Origin: Saxidomus purpurata
Taxonomy: Eukaryota; Mollusca; Bivalvia; Venerida; Veneridae
Direction: 5' to 3'
Assembly (NCBI GenBank): GCA_022818135.1
Contig: JAFMSR010000003.1
Coordinates: forward strand, 29,291,404 to 29,355,403
Length of the DNA: 64,000 nucleotides
This document shows positions 25,253 to 36,466 of this stretch, piece by piece (positions within the stretch are counted from its first letter, which is position 1; the number at the start of each line of letters is the position of its first letter). The notes under the pieces were generated by a model. The model was not told where the DNA came from and ran no database searches. It was given only the letters and a program-made list of their open reading frames with translations. The position numbers and the translations under genes are program-made.

Positions 25253-26074
25253 TTATGGAATTATGTAGTAATATTTTTAGAAGTTAATACGAACGTAGAA
25301 GTGCCATAGTCATAGATAATCGCCATACTATAACATTATTTTTAAAATACTCTTAACATGGTTCGTATTTAGCTTGTTTTAATATTCATGTTTTTCACTT
25401 CGTTTCCTAGCAACGCGATGGTGACTGGCAATGGTGTAAAATCGACGTATTACATACAAAATTGGTTCAAAAATGCCCCTATTTCAATTTCAAACACACC
25501 ATGTGCTATCTCTCAATATTTGTCGTTATTATTTCCAACGCGAAACGTTTAATACTGAAAATTATATAGCATAATTTGTTTCAGATATTTCATGTCACAT
25601 TATTTCAGTCGTCATTTTAGTCTTTTTATGAACAGTAAAGTACAGCAAAACACTCCCTATCACACTCTTTTGTTAAGTTTTTGCTCGTGAAAGCAAAAGG
25701 AAGAATAAAAGCTAGAAAAGCCAGCAATCGCACCACAGGCTTTCATATAAAAATGGTTTCATCTTTTCTATCGGTTAAACGTAACAAAATGTCAAATACT
25801 TCAAAACACCTGACCAAAGAAAAAGTAACATATAGCCCAAATTATGTGCCGTAATATCTTGTCTAATACTTGAAACTGCACCATTGGCAAATTCTACATT
25901 TTGCCAACCGGCGAGGACAGCCATCCACCGCCAAACCCGGTCTAACCCAAAGTCATGCCTTGTCTGCATTTGTCCCTTACTCCCCTACATGAAGTGATAA
26001 AGATCTACGTTTTCTGTAATATTGGTGGGAAGCTTCAATTGGAAATAAAGGGAAAAAAATAAAATTAATAAAAA

Positions 26075-26170
26075 TGTGGTCGCACTAGGGCTCGAACCAG
26101 CGACCTTAAAATGAAATGTACAATTCATACGCTTAAATATTTAGCTTTTACCGCACGGCCAGCGCTGCAC
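26075..26170 (-). repeat. tRNA-like pseudogene or SINE head
   Basis: The minus strand carries an A-box-like TGGCCGTGCGG and a perfect B-box GGTTCGAGCCC. The arms do not pair as a tRNA, so this is a tRNA-derived relic rather than a tRNA gene. Confidence 0.4.
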
Positions 26171-26410
26171 GATTTCCTTTTGTCAGATTATTGTATAAAA
26201 TAATTAAAACTTATTCAGCTGACTTACCTCGGCACTGAAGCGGTCTATTTCAAAGAACAAAAGCATGTATAACCTAGAAATCGAACTGCACAATACATCA
26301 TCAATATTTAGAGCAATCAAGCAATCATGAAAATCCATATTTGAATATTGACAGTTTGTAATTTTACATGGAACTCAAAATTAAATTGTATTCGATATAA
26401 AGCTGAAAAG

Positions 26411-26746
26411 TACGATGGCACAGAGGTGACATGTGTATGTTTTTATTTATCTCGTGCGCACGACATACTAAGTCGTGCGCACGAGATACTATGTCGTGCG
26501 CACCAGATAATTAAGTCGTGCGCACGAGTAACTATGTCGTGTGCGACTTAGTAACTCGTGCGCACGACATAGTAACTCGTGCGCACGACTTAATTATCTA
26601 GTGCGCACGACATAGTATCTCTTGTGTACGATATAATATCTCGTGCGCATCTCGTGTGCACGACATAGTATCTCGTGCGCACGACTTAGTATGTCGTGCG
26701 CACGAGATAAATAAAAACATACACATGTCACCTCTGTGCCACCGTA
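26411..26746. mobile_element. palindromic foldback element with TCGTGCGCACGA subrepeats
   Basis: The ends TACGATGGCACAGAGGTGAC and GTCACCTCTGTGCCACCGTA are inverted copies, with ATGTGTATGTTTTTATTTATC just inside on both sides. The flanks carry a 6-base direct repeat, GAAAAG, at 26,405-26,410 and 26,747-26,752. The interior is about a dozen copies of the self-complementary word CGTGCGCACG separated by ACATACTAAG, AGATACTATG or AGTAACTATG spacers. There is no ORF, so it is non-autonomous. Confidence 0.75.
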
Positions 26747-26832
26747 GAAAAGGTTTGAAATTACATTAGGGGCATTTTTGAACCAATTTTGCATATAAAA
26801 CGTCGATTTTACAATGATGGCATAGTTAATGA

Positions 26833-27461
26833 GAATATGAGTTTTGAGACATTTATATTACTTGGTTACACTTTAAAACTAATATCAGGAAAACGTTTGT
26901 AAGTGGACGCTCGTGAAAAGATTCGTTTAGCTCTGTATTCCAATTTTATATTAAAGTGGCTCTAAGCCTTTGATTGAAAAGATTGGTTCGTTCTCAACAT
27001 CCTGTAAACCATAGGATTCTGTAATAACAGTTTTTATTTGGTGTACGCAAGTACCGTATCATTCTTCATAATCATGAGTATGATCGTGTTTGATATATTT
27101 ATTGCTCTTGGTAATCGTGAATGTTTAGGGCATTATATAAATCATTTTCATAATGCAAAGCTGTTAGTTATATATTTGCAGAAATTAGACATGAAAGAAG
27201 CTTAAATATGTCACTTTTCAAAGTAAAATCAGGCACATTAGTGATATTGAGTAAAAACGATTTAAATGATAAAGATTTATCGTTGTTTGTGCACATAATA
27301 CAATATTTGTACGAATTAGAAAACATTTAGATGTTGGCCTGTGTATACGATACGCAAACAGTATTTCAACAGGTGTCACGGTTTATTTCTTAGATGTCAC
27401 GAATTATATGACGATAGCCTTTAGGCTGTCACGGTTTTATGACGATAGCCTTTGATTTCAG
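26833..27461. other. unannotated sequence upstream of the zinc-finger exon
   Basis: AT-rich, presumably an intron of the zinc-finger gene. A short near-repeat (CTGTCACGG..TATGACGATAGCCTTT) lies at 27,390-27,455. Confidence 0.4.
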
Positions 27462-27959
27462 GAAAAGGCAACTAGTTGTAAATATTGTAACACGCTATTC
27501 TATACGACCAAAGAGGCCATACGACATGTTGCTGACATTCATTTAAAGCGGCGCGAAACAACCTTTGAAAACACAGTTACATCAAACACTGAACTATGAA
27601 CCTGGAGTCAAATCGGAATGAGGTAAGTGCCCAATGTTAAGAATATATTATATCATACAACTATAAATAGTCAAGGAAGACTCCAGATTTCGAACCTGTA
27701 CCGTACGTCGGCATTATGTTCATGTCTGTTTCAATTTGATTTATATTTCGATTTGAATGTAGATAGTTGAACACAACCCTGCAACATTAAACAACATAAA
27801 ATGCTTATTTCATATTTCAGGAATCATGCTTTTGAGCAAGAACAGCGAATTGAAATTGATGAGCCCGCAAAAGGAACACGGCCTGAACATCAATGTATGG
27901 ACTCATCCAAGATATTACCACACGTGCAAGATTTAAGCATAGATAAACTGACAATCTAA
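27462..27959 (+). CDS. last two exons of a C2H2 zinc-finger protein (in-frame TGA present)
   Basis: Exon 27462-27622 follows a TTTGATTTCAG acceptor and encodes CKYCNTLFYTTKEAIRHVAD then IH, a C-x2-C-x12-H-x4-H finger. It ends at a GAG|GTAAGT donor. Exon 27821-27959 follows CATATTTCAG and encodes an acidic 45-residue tail ending in LSIDKLTI and TAA. The phases match (2 then 1). However, the first exon has an in-frame TGA at 27,597-27,599, after NTEL. Either the protein ends there and the last exon is 3' UTR, or this is a pseudogene or an assembly error. Upstream exons were not found. The role is presumably nucleic-acid binding. Confidence 0.5.
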
Positions 27960-27966
27960 GAATCAG

Positions 27967-27972
27967 AATAAA
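27967..27972 (+). promoter_or_regulatory. polyadenylation signal AATAAA
   Basis: A canonical AATAAA lies 8 bases after the TAA of the zinc-finger gene's last exon. Confidence 0.5.
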
Positions 27973-28324
27973 AGGTTTCCGGATACATAATATGACCTAT
28001 GTATTAGGTGTAGTTATTTGTTGACTATTCTGAAAAATACGGATTTGCATTTGATCAAGATAAGATTTTGAATATTGTTTTCATTATGATATATCTATAT
28101 GCATACATTGTATATCGAATTATAATGCGATACTTTACAATGTGCATCTTCATCATTGTTGTAGGTTTCAAACAAATACGGCAGTAAAAAGTTAGATTGT
28201 AACTGTGTTAATATTTAACATTTTTTGATAAATAAAACTTACTTAATATGATCATACATAATTGCTGTAAATGTGATTAGGATTGGTGAAGAAAAACAAC
28301 TGTATCATTTACACAAGTAAATCA

Positions 28325-28660
28325 AGAGATGTCACTGTAAGTGACCGATGTCCCCGAGCGGGTATATTTCTCAAAGTGGGATTCAAGTTATTAAAATCAC
28401 TTGATACATGACAAAAATATAGACCGGATAATATGTGCAAATAGACAACATTTTATTATGATCAAAGTTATGGTGTGACATTTATAATTGAGTAAGGGAC
28501 ATGAGCATTGCCCGCGACACGTCGGGTTTATATTGCGAACATATTTGCCAAGTTTTAAAGTTTCTTGATACATGACAAAGTTGAGCACGAATTATTGAAC
28601 GGACGCACGTACGGACGGACATACGGTGCGAGTTTAATATGCAATCCTTAGGGAGCATAA
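28325..28660. repeat. dispersed repeat with GGACGGAC stretch
   Basis: It opens with GATGTCACTGTAAGTGACCG and GATGTCCCCGAGCGGG, and holds a repeated TTGATACATGACAAA block. It ends in GGACGCACGTACGGACGGAC and GCAATCCTTAGGGAGCATAA, a layout common to bivalve dispersed repeats. Confidence 0.55.
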
Positions 28661-28854
28661 TCTATCCAAAAATATCTGTCTTAAGTTATTTCTCATCTTA
28701 TATAACCATTCAGATACATGAGAAGCTGACTTTGAATACGTTCCCGAGCATGTTTCACAGATGGAATGCGGATTCATACTAGTATGTACAAACTGTGTAT
28801 GTTCTCTAAGGTCATATTGGGAACTATGTGGTTTATTTCACACTGCATGGATAC

Positions 28855-29051
28855 CTCACATTCCTGTGGACTGTCGGCTACAATTCCCTGTCCTGTAAGG
28901 GCACTCGGGACAAACATACACTTCCTCGTTGAATCTGCAGCTAGCAAGTAATAGCTCTCATCTCTAACAGTTACTTCCACAGAAAAAGAAACATTTGTGT
29001 CCTCAATATACGAGGGCTCCTCGTAAAACGAGACTTTTAAATCACCCATCA
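28855..29051 (-). CDS. single exon of an unidentified, probably extracellular, protein
   Basis: Bounded by a TTTTTTGCCAG acceptor and a GAG|GTATCC donor on the minus strand, it is open throughout: VMGDLKVSFYEEPSY, NVSFSVEVTVRDESYYLLA, then KCMFVPSAL and QECE. Alternating beta-strand patterns, an NxS glycosylation site and two cysteines suggest a secreted or receptor ectodomain. A ZP-domain relationship is only a guess. No neighbouring exon of the same gene was identified. Confidence 0.4.
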
Positions 29052-29119
29052 CTGGCAAAAAACCGTGACCCTATCGACACAAATACGTGACATTAGAATT
29101 GCAATCGTCATACAAACAG

Positions 29120-29855
29120 AGACAAATAATTAAACTAGATGCCCATGTGCAAAATGTCGAGCCCGCCATATGTCTAGGGCTAACTCCTTACCAAGTAGAG
29201 ATGGGTCAAAATACACCTAAATATTGGATGTAACATGCATGTTGTACCACAGAAAAGTGGTCTCAATTTTTCTCTACGGCCAGTAATAAAAAAGTTACAA
29301 TATAAGCTATTTATAGTAACAACAAAGGGAAGTAATTCTAAAAACAAGGGTAGCCCATGGTGGTGAACATTTGTACAAAGTAACATCAAAATCCCTCCAT
29401 GCATGAAGAAGAAATGCTCCAGACAAAGATATTCTTGACTTTGAACTTTAACCTCTAAGTGTGACCTTGACCTTAGACCTAGGGACCTGGTTCTTGCGCA
29501 TGACACTCCGTTTCCTAATGGTGAACATTTGTGCCAAGTTAAATTAAAATCCCTCCATGCATGAAAAGATATGCTCCGGACAAAGTCATTCTTGAATTTG
29601 ACCTTTAACCTCCAAGTGTGACCTTGACCATAGACCTAGGGACCTGGTTCTTGCGCATGACGCTCCGTCTCATGATGGTAAACATTTGTGCCAAGTTAAA
29701 TTAAAATCCCTCCATGCATGAAAAAGATATTGTCCGAACAAAATCGGACGGACGGACGGACGGACGGACGCACGCACGGACGGACGGACGCACATAACAC
29801 CGAACCGCCAAATGTGACAACTATATCGAGCTCACCGCAAGCGGGCTCGACAAAA
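29120..29855. repeat. dispersed repeat with GTCGAGCCCGC inverted ends and GGAC run
   Basis: The ends read GTCGAGCCCGCCATATG (29,157) and GCAAGCGGGCTCGAC (29,837), an inverted pair. Between them a ~180-base module (CCATGCATGAA, CCAAGTGTGACCTTGACC, GGGACCTGGTTCTTGCGCAT) repeats about twice, followed by a (GGAC)n run at 29,752-29,800. Confidence 0.65.
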
Positions 29856-30267
29856 ATGAACATCATCCATATTGTTAATGACGAATGATTTTCAATACCT
29901 AAGGCACTTAAACTATTAGTGATATAAAAGGCAATATTGAAAGAAAATATTTTCCTTTTTTGGACTACTGTCTTTTTTTAGTAGAAACGAAAATAATATA
30001 CATGTATTTTACATTATTTGAAAGTTAAAATCTTAATTTTTATACAAATAACGGTTACTTATTTGTTAAAATCATGTATAGAATTATGAAAATTACTAAG
30101 AAGCTTAAGATATTGCAGATATTTCCAACCAGCAGGTTAAAAATCTTTCAACTGTCAATGTTATTTTTTAAAAACAACTCAACAATAAACCGATACACTA
30201 TCTACAGGCAACTGTGACAAAAACTCGTCAGGCATCTTTTTATCGTGTTACAGAGATGGACCCCAGT
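29856..30267. other. AT-rich spacer
   Basis: I see nothing gene-like. It ends where the 547-bp array begins. Confidence 0.4.
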
Positions 30268-33200
30268 GATTCAAGAGTTTGAATTTTGAGACGATGTCAA
30301 TGATCTGATGTACTCGCCGAAGCACAATCGACCCACAGCTCAGCATGCACAGTGCCACGGAATTTGCAACGGGCAAGAGAGCGGAGCCTTGCACAACAAG
30401 GATCATTCAAAAAGTCATAGCTTTCAGACAAAAAGATGTCCATCTAGGAGCAATTTTCTCCTTCACAGACAAGTTCTCCAATCGCAATTGCAGGTACCAA
30501 CGGCTGATTTCTACTCATTTTCTACAGGCTTGTAACTGTTCCGGTTAAAAATCAGCAGTCAGTTACTGACATCAAGGAGAGATTTTCTCCTTGGAGCCTT
30601 TTCCCGAATTCCATTCAAGAGTTTGAATTTTGAGACGATGTGAAAGATCTGATGTACTCGCCAAAGCACTATCGACCCACAGCTCAGCATGCGCTGTGCC
30701 ACGAAATCTGCGACGGGCAAGAGAGCGGAGCCTTGCACAACAAGGATCATTCACATAGTCTTAGCTTTCAGACAAAAAGATTTCCAACAAGGAGCAATTT
30801 CTCTCCTTCACAGATAAGTTCCCAAATTTTGTAACGATGCGTCTGTTCCGGTGTACTCGCCGAAGCACTATTGACCCACATCTCAGCATGCACAGTGCCA
30901 CGAAATCTGCCACGGGCAAGAGAGCGGAGCCTTGCACAACAAGGATCATTCAAAAAGTCATAGCTTTCAGACAAAAAGATGTCCATCTAGGAGCAATTTT
31001 TCTCCTTCACAGACAAGTTCCCCAATCGCAATTGCCAGTTACTAACGGCTGATTTCTACTCCCATTTTCTACAGGCCTGTAACTGTTCCGGTTAAAAATC
31101 AGCAGTCAGTTACTGACATCAAGGAGAGATTTTCTCCTTGGAGCCTTTTCCCCAATTCCATTCAAGAGTTTGAATTTTGAGACGATGTGAAAGATCTGAT
31201 GTACTCGCCAAAGCACTATCGACCCACAGCTCAGCATGCGCTGTGCCACGAAATCTGCGACGGGCAAGAGAGCGGAGCCTTGCACAACAAGGATCATTCA
31301 CATAGTCTTAGCTTTCAGACAAAAAGATTTCCAACAAGGAGCAATTTCTCTCCTTCACAGATAAGTTCCCAAATTTTGTAACGATGCGTCTGTTCCGGTG
31401 TACTCGCCGAAGCACTATTGACCCACATCTCAGCATGCACAGTGCCACGAAATCTGCCACGGGCAAGAGAGCGGAGCCTTGCACAACAAGGATCATTCAA
31501 AAAGTCATAGCTTTCAGACAAAAAGATGTCCATCTAGGAGCAATTTTTCTCCTTCACAGACAAGTTCCCCAATCGCAATTGCCAGTTACTAACGGCTGAT
31601 TTCTACTCCCATTTTCTACAGGCCTGTAACTGTTCCAATTAAAAATCAGCAGTCAGTTACTGACATCAAGGAGAGATTTTCTCCTTGGAGCCTTTTCCCC
31701 AATTCCATTCAAGAGTTTGAATTTTGAGACGATGTGAAAGATCTGATGTACTCGCCAAAGCACTATCGACCCACAGCTCAGCATGCGCTGTGCCACGAAA
31801 TCTGCGACGGGCAAGAGAGCGGAGCCTTGCACAACAAGGATCATTCACATAGTCTTAGCTTTCAGACAAAAAGATTTCCAACAAGGAGCAATTTCTCACC
31901 TTCACAGATAAGTTCCCAAATTTTGTAACGATGCGTCTGTTCCGGTGTACTCGCCGAAGCACTATTGACCCACATCTCAGCATGCACAGTGCCACGAAAT
32001 CTGCCACGGGCAAGAGAGCGGAGCCTTGCACAACAAGGATCATTCAAAAAGTCATAGCTTTTAGACAAAAAGATGTCCATCTAGGAGCAATTTTTCTCCT
32101 TCACAGACAAGTTCCCCAATCGCAATTGCCAGTTACTAACGGCTGATTTCTACTCCCATTTTCTACAGGCCTGTAACTGTTCCGGTTAAAAATCAGCAGT
32201 CAGTTACTGACATCAAGGAGAGATTTTCTCCTTGGAGCCTTTTCCCCAATTCCATTCAAGAGTTTGAATTTTGAGACGATGTGAAAGATCTGATGTACTC
32301 GCCAAGCACTATCGACCCACAGCTCAGCATGCACTGTGCCACGAAATCTGCGACGGGCAAAAGAGCGGAGCCTTGCACAACAAGGATCATTCACATAGTC
32401 TTAGCTTTCAGACAAAAAGATTTCCAACAAGGAGCAATTTCTCTCCTTCACAGATAAGTTCCCAAATTTTGTAACGATGCGTCTGTTCCGGTGTACTCGC
32501 CGAAGCACTATTGACCCACATCTCAGCATGCACAGTGCCACGAAATCTGCCACGGGCAAGAGAGCGGAGCCTTGCACAACAAGGATCATTCAAAAAGTCA
32601 TAGCTTTCAGACAAAAAGATGTCCATCTAGGAGCAATTTTTCTCCTTCACAGACAAGTTCCCCAATCGCAATTGCCAGTTACTAACGGCTGATTTCTACT
32701 CCCATTTTCTACAGGCTTGTAACTGTTCCGGTTAAAAATCAGCAGTCAGTTACTGACATCAAGGAGAGATTTTCTCCTTGGAGCCTTTTCCCCAATTCCA
32801 TTCAAGAGTTTGAATTTTGAGACGATGTGAAAGATCTGATGTACTCGCCAAAGCACTATCGACCCACAGCTCAGCATGCGCTGTGCCACGAAATCTGCGA
32901 CGGGCAAGAGAGCGGAGCCTTGCACAACAAGGATCATTCACATAGTCTTAGCTTTCAGAAAAAAAGATTTCCAACAAGGAGCAATTTCTCTCCTTCACAG
33001 ATAAGTTCCCAAATTTTGTAACGATGCGTCTGTTCCGGTGTACTCGCCGAAGCACTATTGACCCACATCTCAGCATGCACAGTGCCACGAAATCTGCCAC
33101 GGGCAAGAGAGCGGAGCCTTGCACAACAAGGATCATTCAAAAAGTCATAGCTTTCAGACAAAAAGATGTCCATCTAGGAGCAATTTTTCTCCTTCACAGA

Positions 33201-33445
33201 CAAGTTCCCCAGTCGCAATTGCCAGTTACTAACGGCTGATTTCTACTCCATTTTCTACAGGCCTGTACCTGTTCCGGTGAAACAAATCCGAGAGCATGGT
33301 TAAAAATCAGCAGTCAGTTACTGATAGCAAGGAGAGATTTTCTCCTTTGAGCCTATTCCCCCCGATTCCATTCAAGAGTTTGAATTTTGAGACGATATCA
33401 ATAATCTGATGTACTCGCCGAAGCACAATCGACCCACAGCTCAGC
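30268..33445 (+). repeat. 547-bp tandem array, five full units plus partial units
   Basis: GATGTACTCGCC blocks start at 30,651, 31,198, 31,745, about 32,291 and 32,838, a 547-base period with very few differences between copies. Each unit contains two diverged halves, at +0 and about +199, both with TCGCC..AGCACTAT.GACCCACA, GCCACGAAATCTGC, GGGCAAGAGAGCGGAGCC and AAGGAGCAATT...CTCCTTCACAGA. Every unit also has a perfect 8-bp hairpin CAAGGAGA-GATTT-TCTCCTTG and a GTCAGTTACTGAC palindrome. Leading and trailing partial units differ more (ACAATCG, GATATCAATAATC). The trailing unit runs without a break into the Fanzor-like ORF. Repeated short ORFs on both strands are read-through of the array. Confidence 0.9.
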
Positions 33446-34339
33446 ATGAACATGAAAGACACAAATTTTTTTTCGATTTTGAACAAATGTACCACCTTTC
33501 TAGGCGATAACTTTTCCAGAGCTAGAAACAACGGAAAGGAAAGGGTTATGAGCCTAGCAAAGCCTGTAAACAAGTTGCAACCAATCGCTCACGATATGAG
33601 AATCAGTAGAAGAGCGAACGGAAAGTTTGTGGTTCAGATCCCATGCGACCCTAAATACACGCGTTGATCCACCAGTAAAAATACAGACGCGATGTGCGGC
33701 ATCGATCCGGGAGGCAGAACATTTGCCACGGTGTTCGATCCAACTAACGTTAATGCGTTTCAGGTCGGTCTAAAAGAAGACAAACATTTCGTAATGAGCA
33801 AGCTGCATAAACAGATCGACGAATCTCAAGCGTATCTTCAAAATGCGGAAGAAAAGAAGCATGAACAAGAGAAACAGAATAGAACTACTCAGTTGAAAAA
33901 GTTACACTTAAAACTCAGAACTTTTGTTTATGATATTGATTTGAAATTGTCGCAATTCCTTGTCAGGAATTACAAATATGTTGCGCTGGGTAAAATAGGC
34001 GTTGCAAACATTGTGAGAAAAGATAGACCGGGTCACTTGAGTAAGAAATCGAACAGGGACTTGCTCTGTTGGAGACATTATGCTTTTCGAACCAGGTTGG
34101 AGCATCGTGCAAAGGGGACCGATTGCGAAGTAGTGGTTCAAGAAGAGAGTTACACTTCAAAAACGTGTGGTGTATGTGGAGTGAAAAAGGAAAACTTGGC
34201 TGCGAATGAGGTATTTTTCTGCCACTCGTGTCATTATCAAACACACAGGGACAAATGGAGCGCGAAATATTCTGCTGAAATCGCTCAAACTGTTTCCATT
34301 CAACTAAACATCCTTACCATGAGGTCGATCATTACTTAG
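33446..34339 (+). pseudogene. Fanzor (eukaryotic TnpB-like, IS605 OrfB family) relic, C-terminal part
   Basis: Fanzors are transposon-encoded relatives of TnpB and Cas12. In characterised members an RNA transcribed next to the gene guides DNA cleavage. Here one frame runs from 33,446 to 34,339, broken by TGA at 33,665. Counting from Met at 33,692: RuvC-I GIDPGGRTFATVFDP with Asp5; a Lys/Glu/Gln-rich helical insert (about 35-75); a RuvC-II region VALGKIGVANIV where the usual Glu appears to be Lys101; SNRDLLCWRHYAFRTRLEHR; the zinc ribbon SYTSKTCGVCG...FFCHSCH with Cys159, 162, 177 and 180; and RuvC-III THRDKWSA with Asp187. The N-terminal domains are absent; the frame is preceded by the 547-bp array. 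With a stop, a lost N-terminus and a missing Glu it is almost certainly inactive. The family call is strong. Fanzor rather than a captured bacterial TnpB is inferred from host context and motif style. Confidence 0.8.
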
Positions 34340-34720
34340 TTCGGGCAAATTTGCTTCAGATTTCTGATTCGAGGCACTTTTGTTTCCGAATGAAAATGGT
34401 CAAATAGGAAGATGGAACAAAGTTCTTATAACATATGAAACAAATCATACCTTTTGTCAGTCAATACAACTGTGTATAATTTCTGTCATTATGCATGAAA
34501 TATGTTTTGATGTTGAGATTTTCATCTGTGAGATACCCGTTAAACAAGAGTTTTGTTGTGAACCAAAACTTGTAATTTCAATTTGGATTCCTTAAAAGAA
34601 TCACCTTACTAATGCAGACTTTAGTGTATATAGATACAACAATGAGAGATACATGAGACTGATCATTTATTCTCATCCCTCAGTTTGAGATATTTCAGTT
34701 CGAAATTTGGTTTTAATTAA
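34340..34720 (+). other. 3' flank of the Fanzor relic
   Basis: If the element kept the usual TnpB/Fanzor layout, the guide-RNA scaffold and the right end would lie across the ORF end and this flank. I cannot see a convincing hairpin or terminal motif by eye. Confidence 0.3.
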
Positions 34721-35600
34721 GAAATAATAAATGTGTCCCTGTATTTTATCGTTTAATAAAATACAGTCAGGAATTCGGAGGCGTAGTAATTCGCATCCGA
34801 ATGATTGACTGTATGTTATTAAACGATAAAATACAGAGATGCATTTATTATTTCGATTCTAACACGAAATAGTCTTTAAAAATACCATGAACTATGTTGG
34901 ACGCGTAGCAACATTCTATAGTAACTTACAAGCACGGAATGCGATTGGACGCGTGCGATATTTACCCCACGTTTTGCCCGTGGGAAACGTGTTCTGTATT
35001 TTATCGTAAAATAATGTATAGCTTCTTTCCCTCTATATCTGTATACGAAAAGTTGCGGATCGTGTTAGAATTGATGTTTTCTATCAGGACTTGTACTTTT
35101 AACATAATCAGTTTCAACCAGGAGTATTTTGTTGTGATCCATAATTTGTAATTCAGTTTGGCTTAATTTACATCAGGCAGTCACAATGTCAACAACAATT
35201 ATTGCTTGATAGAGGCTTGAACAGCTTAATATCAATCTGAAATTCAGAGATTTCTTGTTTTGAATGACTGCTGTATCATCAATTGGTGACTTACAAATTG
35301 TTCTCAACTAAATGTTTCAAACTGTTTTGAAATGTCTTTCTGTGCTCTGAGCATATTGGAGGCAACAATAAATCAGACATTAGACTAATTATCATCATTT
35401 ATTTCCCTACATCATAAACAAAACATCTGAGACAAAATAGTTTCACTTTGAATATTGAGTTCTATTTGGAGTGACACAAGGTGATGTTTTCTGTCAGGAC
35501 GTGTACTGTGAAAAAGCAATCAGTTTTACCTCTGCAAACAAGAGCATTTTGTTATGATCCAGTTTGGCTTAATTTGCATCAGGCAGTCACAATGTCAACA
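34500..35600. repeat. three degenerate copies of a ~430-bp repeat
   Basis: GATGTTTTCTATCAGGACTTG...CAGGAGTATTTTGTTGTGATCC...CAGTTTGGCTTAATTTACATC at 35,073 recurs with changes at 35,482. A weaker copy lies at 34,510 (GATGTTGAGATTTTCATCTG, AGAGTTTTGTTGTGAACC). Confidence 0.6.
34721..34854. repeat. long imperfect palindrome (about 58-bp arms)
   Basis: GAAATAATAAATG...CTGTATTTTATCGTTTAATA...ACAGTCA...ATTCGGA on the left is mirrored by TCCGAAT...TGACTGT...TTAAACGATAAAATACAG...ATTTATTATTTC on the right, with a loop of about 16 bases. It could be a very short foldback MITE. CTGTATTTTATCG recurs at 34,993. Confidence 0.8.
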
Positions 35601-36170
35601 ACAAAAACTAAAAATGAACCATATAGTGTATTTGAGCATACCTTTATGAAAAGAAGATCTCTTTGTACTGTATCTGTTTCCAGTCAGTGGGTAAATCTCC
35701 TGGGTCTCACAACATGACCATACATTGTACCTGTAAATCAGAGTTTTTTGTCTTGAATCACATTGTACTATGAAACAAATTTTGCACTGTATCATCTGAT
35801 TAATATTGTCAACAATCATTAAACAATTTTCCATCATTGAACAACATATTTGCTATCAAGAGTCTTTTTTGTACAAACAGAGAGATTCATAAGTTGGGAT
35901 CTTTGTAGTTTCTCTAAATACAACCAAGGTATGGTTCAACTTTGGTAGCAATTTTTCATTTCAAAAACACTTTTTTCCTTATAGGGACAGAAGTCATCCC
36001 AAATTCATAACAGTAAATTAAATTCACTGGTACAAAGAAAAAATGAGCTTACCATGTTTTTCTTGTTGATCATCTGGAGACATATCTTCTAGTTTTCTTT
36101 CAAGTACAAACCAAACACAAATCCTGCTCCACATTGCTAGCCTAAAAATGTGAAATATACATTGGTCTAT
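35600..36170. other. unannotated sequence
   Basis: AT-rich. It holds one further CAGTCACAATGTCAACAAC motif at its left edge and otherwise nothing recognised. Confidence 0.35.
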
Positions 36171-36466
36171 TCAAGTAAAATGGGCATGAAATGGATTTCT
36201 CTTCAGCTTGGAATTCGTAATCTATTTCTTCAGAGTATTATCCCTCTTCTGTAATGAACTCTCCTTCCTTCCCTGGGTACTCACTCTCCCACAGACAAAC
36301 AAATATTTCAGCACTGTTATACCTCATCCAAACTTGGTTCTCAAAGCATTCAACCTGTCTATATGTCTTTTATTTTCTAGATAGGTACGACTATTTGATA
36401 AAATCAGTCAGTCCCTATAAACAAGAGATATAAGCTAGATTTACATCTTCGGCTTGGAATTCATTA

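Larger units (their letters stand above)
25420..26832. mobile_element. element bounded by ~75-bp inverted repeats
   Basis: At 25,428-25,495 the text GTGTAAAATCGACGT, ACAAAATTGGTTCAAAAATG and CCCCT...ATTTCAAAC is mirrored at 26,755-26,825 in reverse complement. The interior has no transposase-like ORF. A diverged copy of the left end and of internal text (TTGAATATTGACAG near 26,340) recurs at 44,265-45,170. The right end is interrupted by the nested palindromic element at 26,411-26,746. Confidence 0.6.

Noticed and set aside
26075..26170. A functional tRNA gene on the minus strand
   Set aside because: A and B boxes are present but the acceptor and T stems do not pair. It is more likely a SINE head or tRNA pseudogene.
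30268..33445. Repeated 60-72-residue ORFs on both strands as a tandem gene family
   Set aside because: They recur only because the 547-bp unit recurs, lie in several frames of both strands and match no protein. Array read-through is the simpler explanation.
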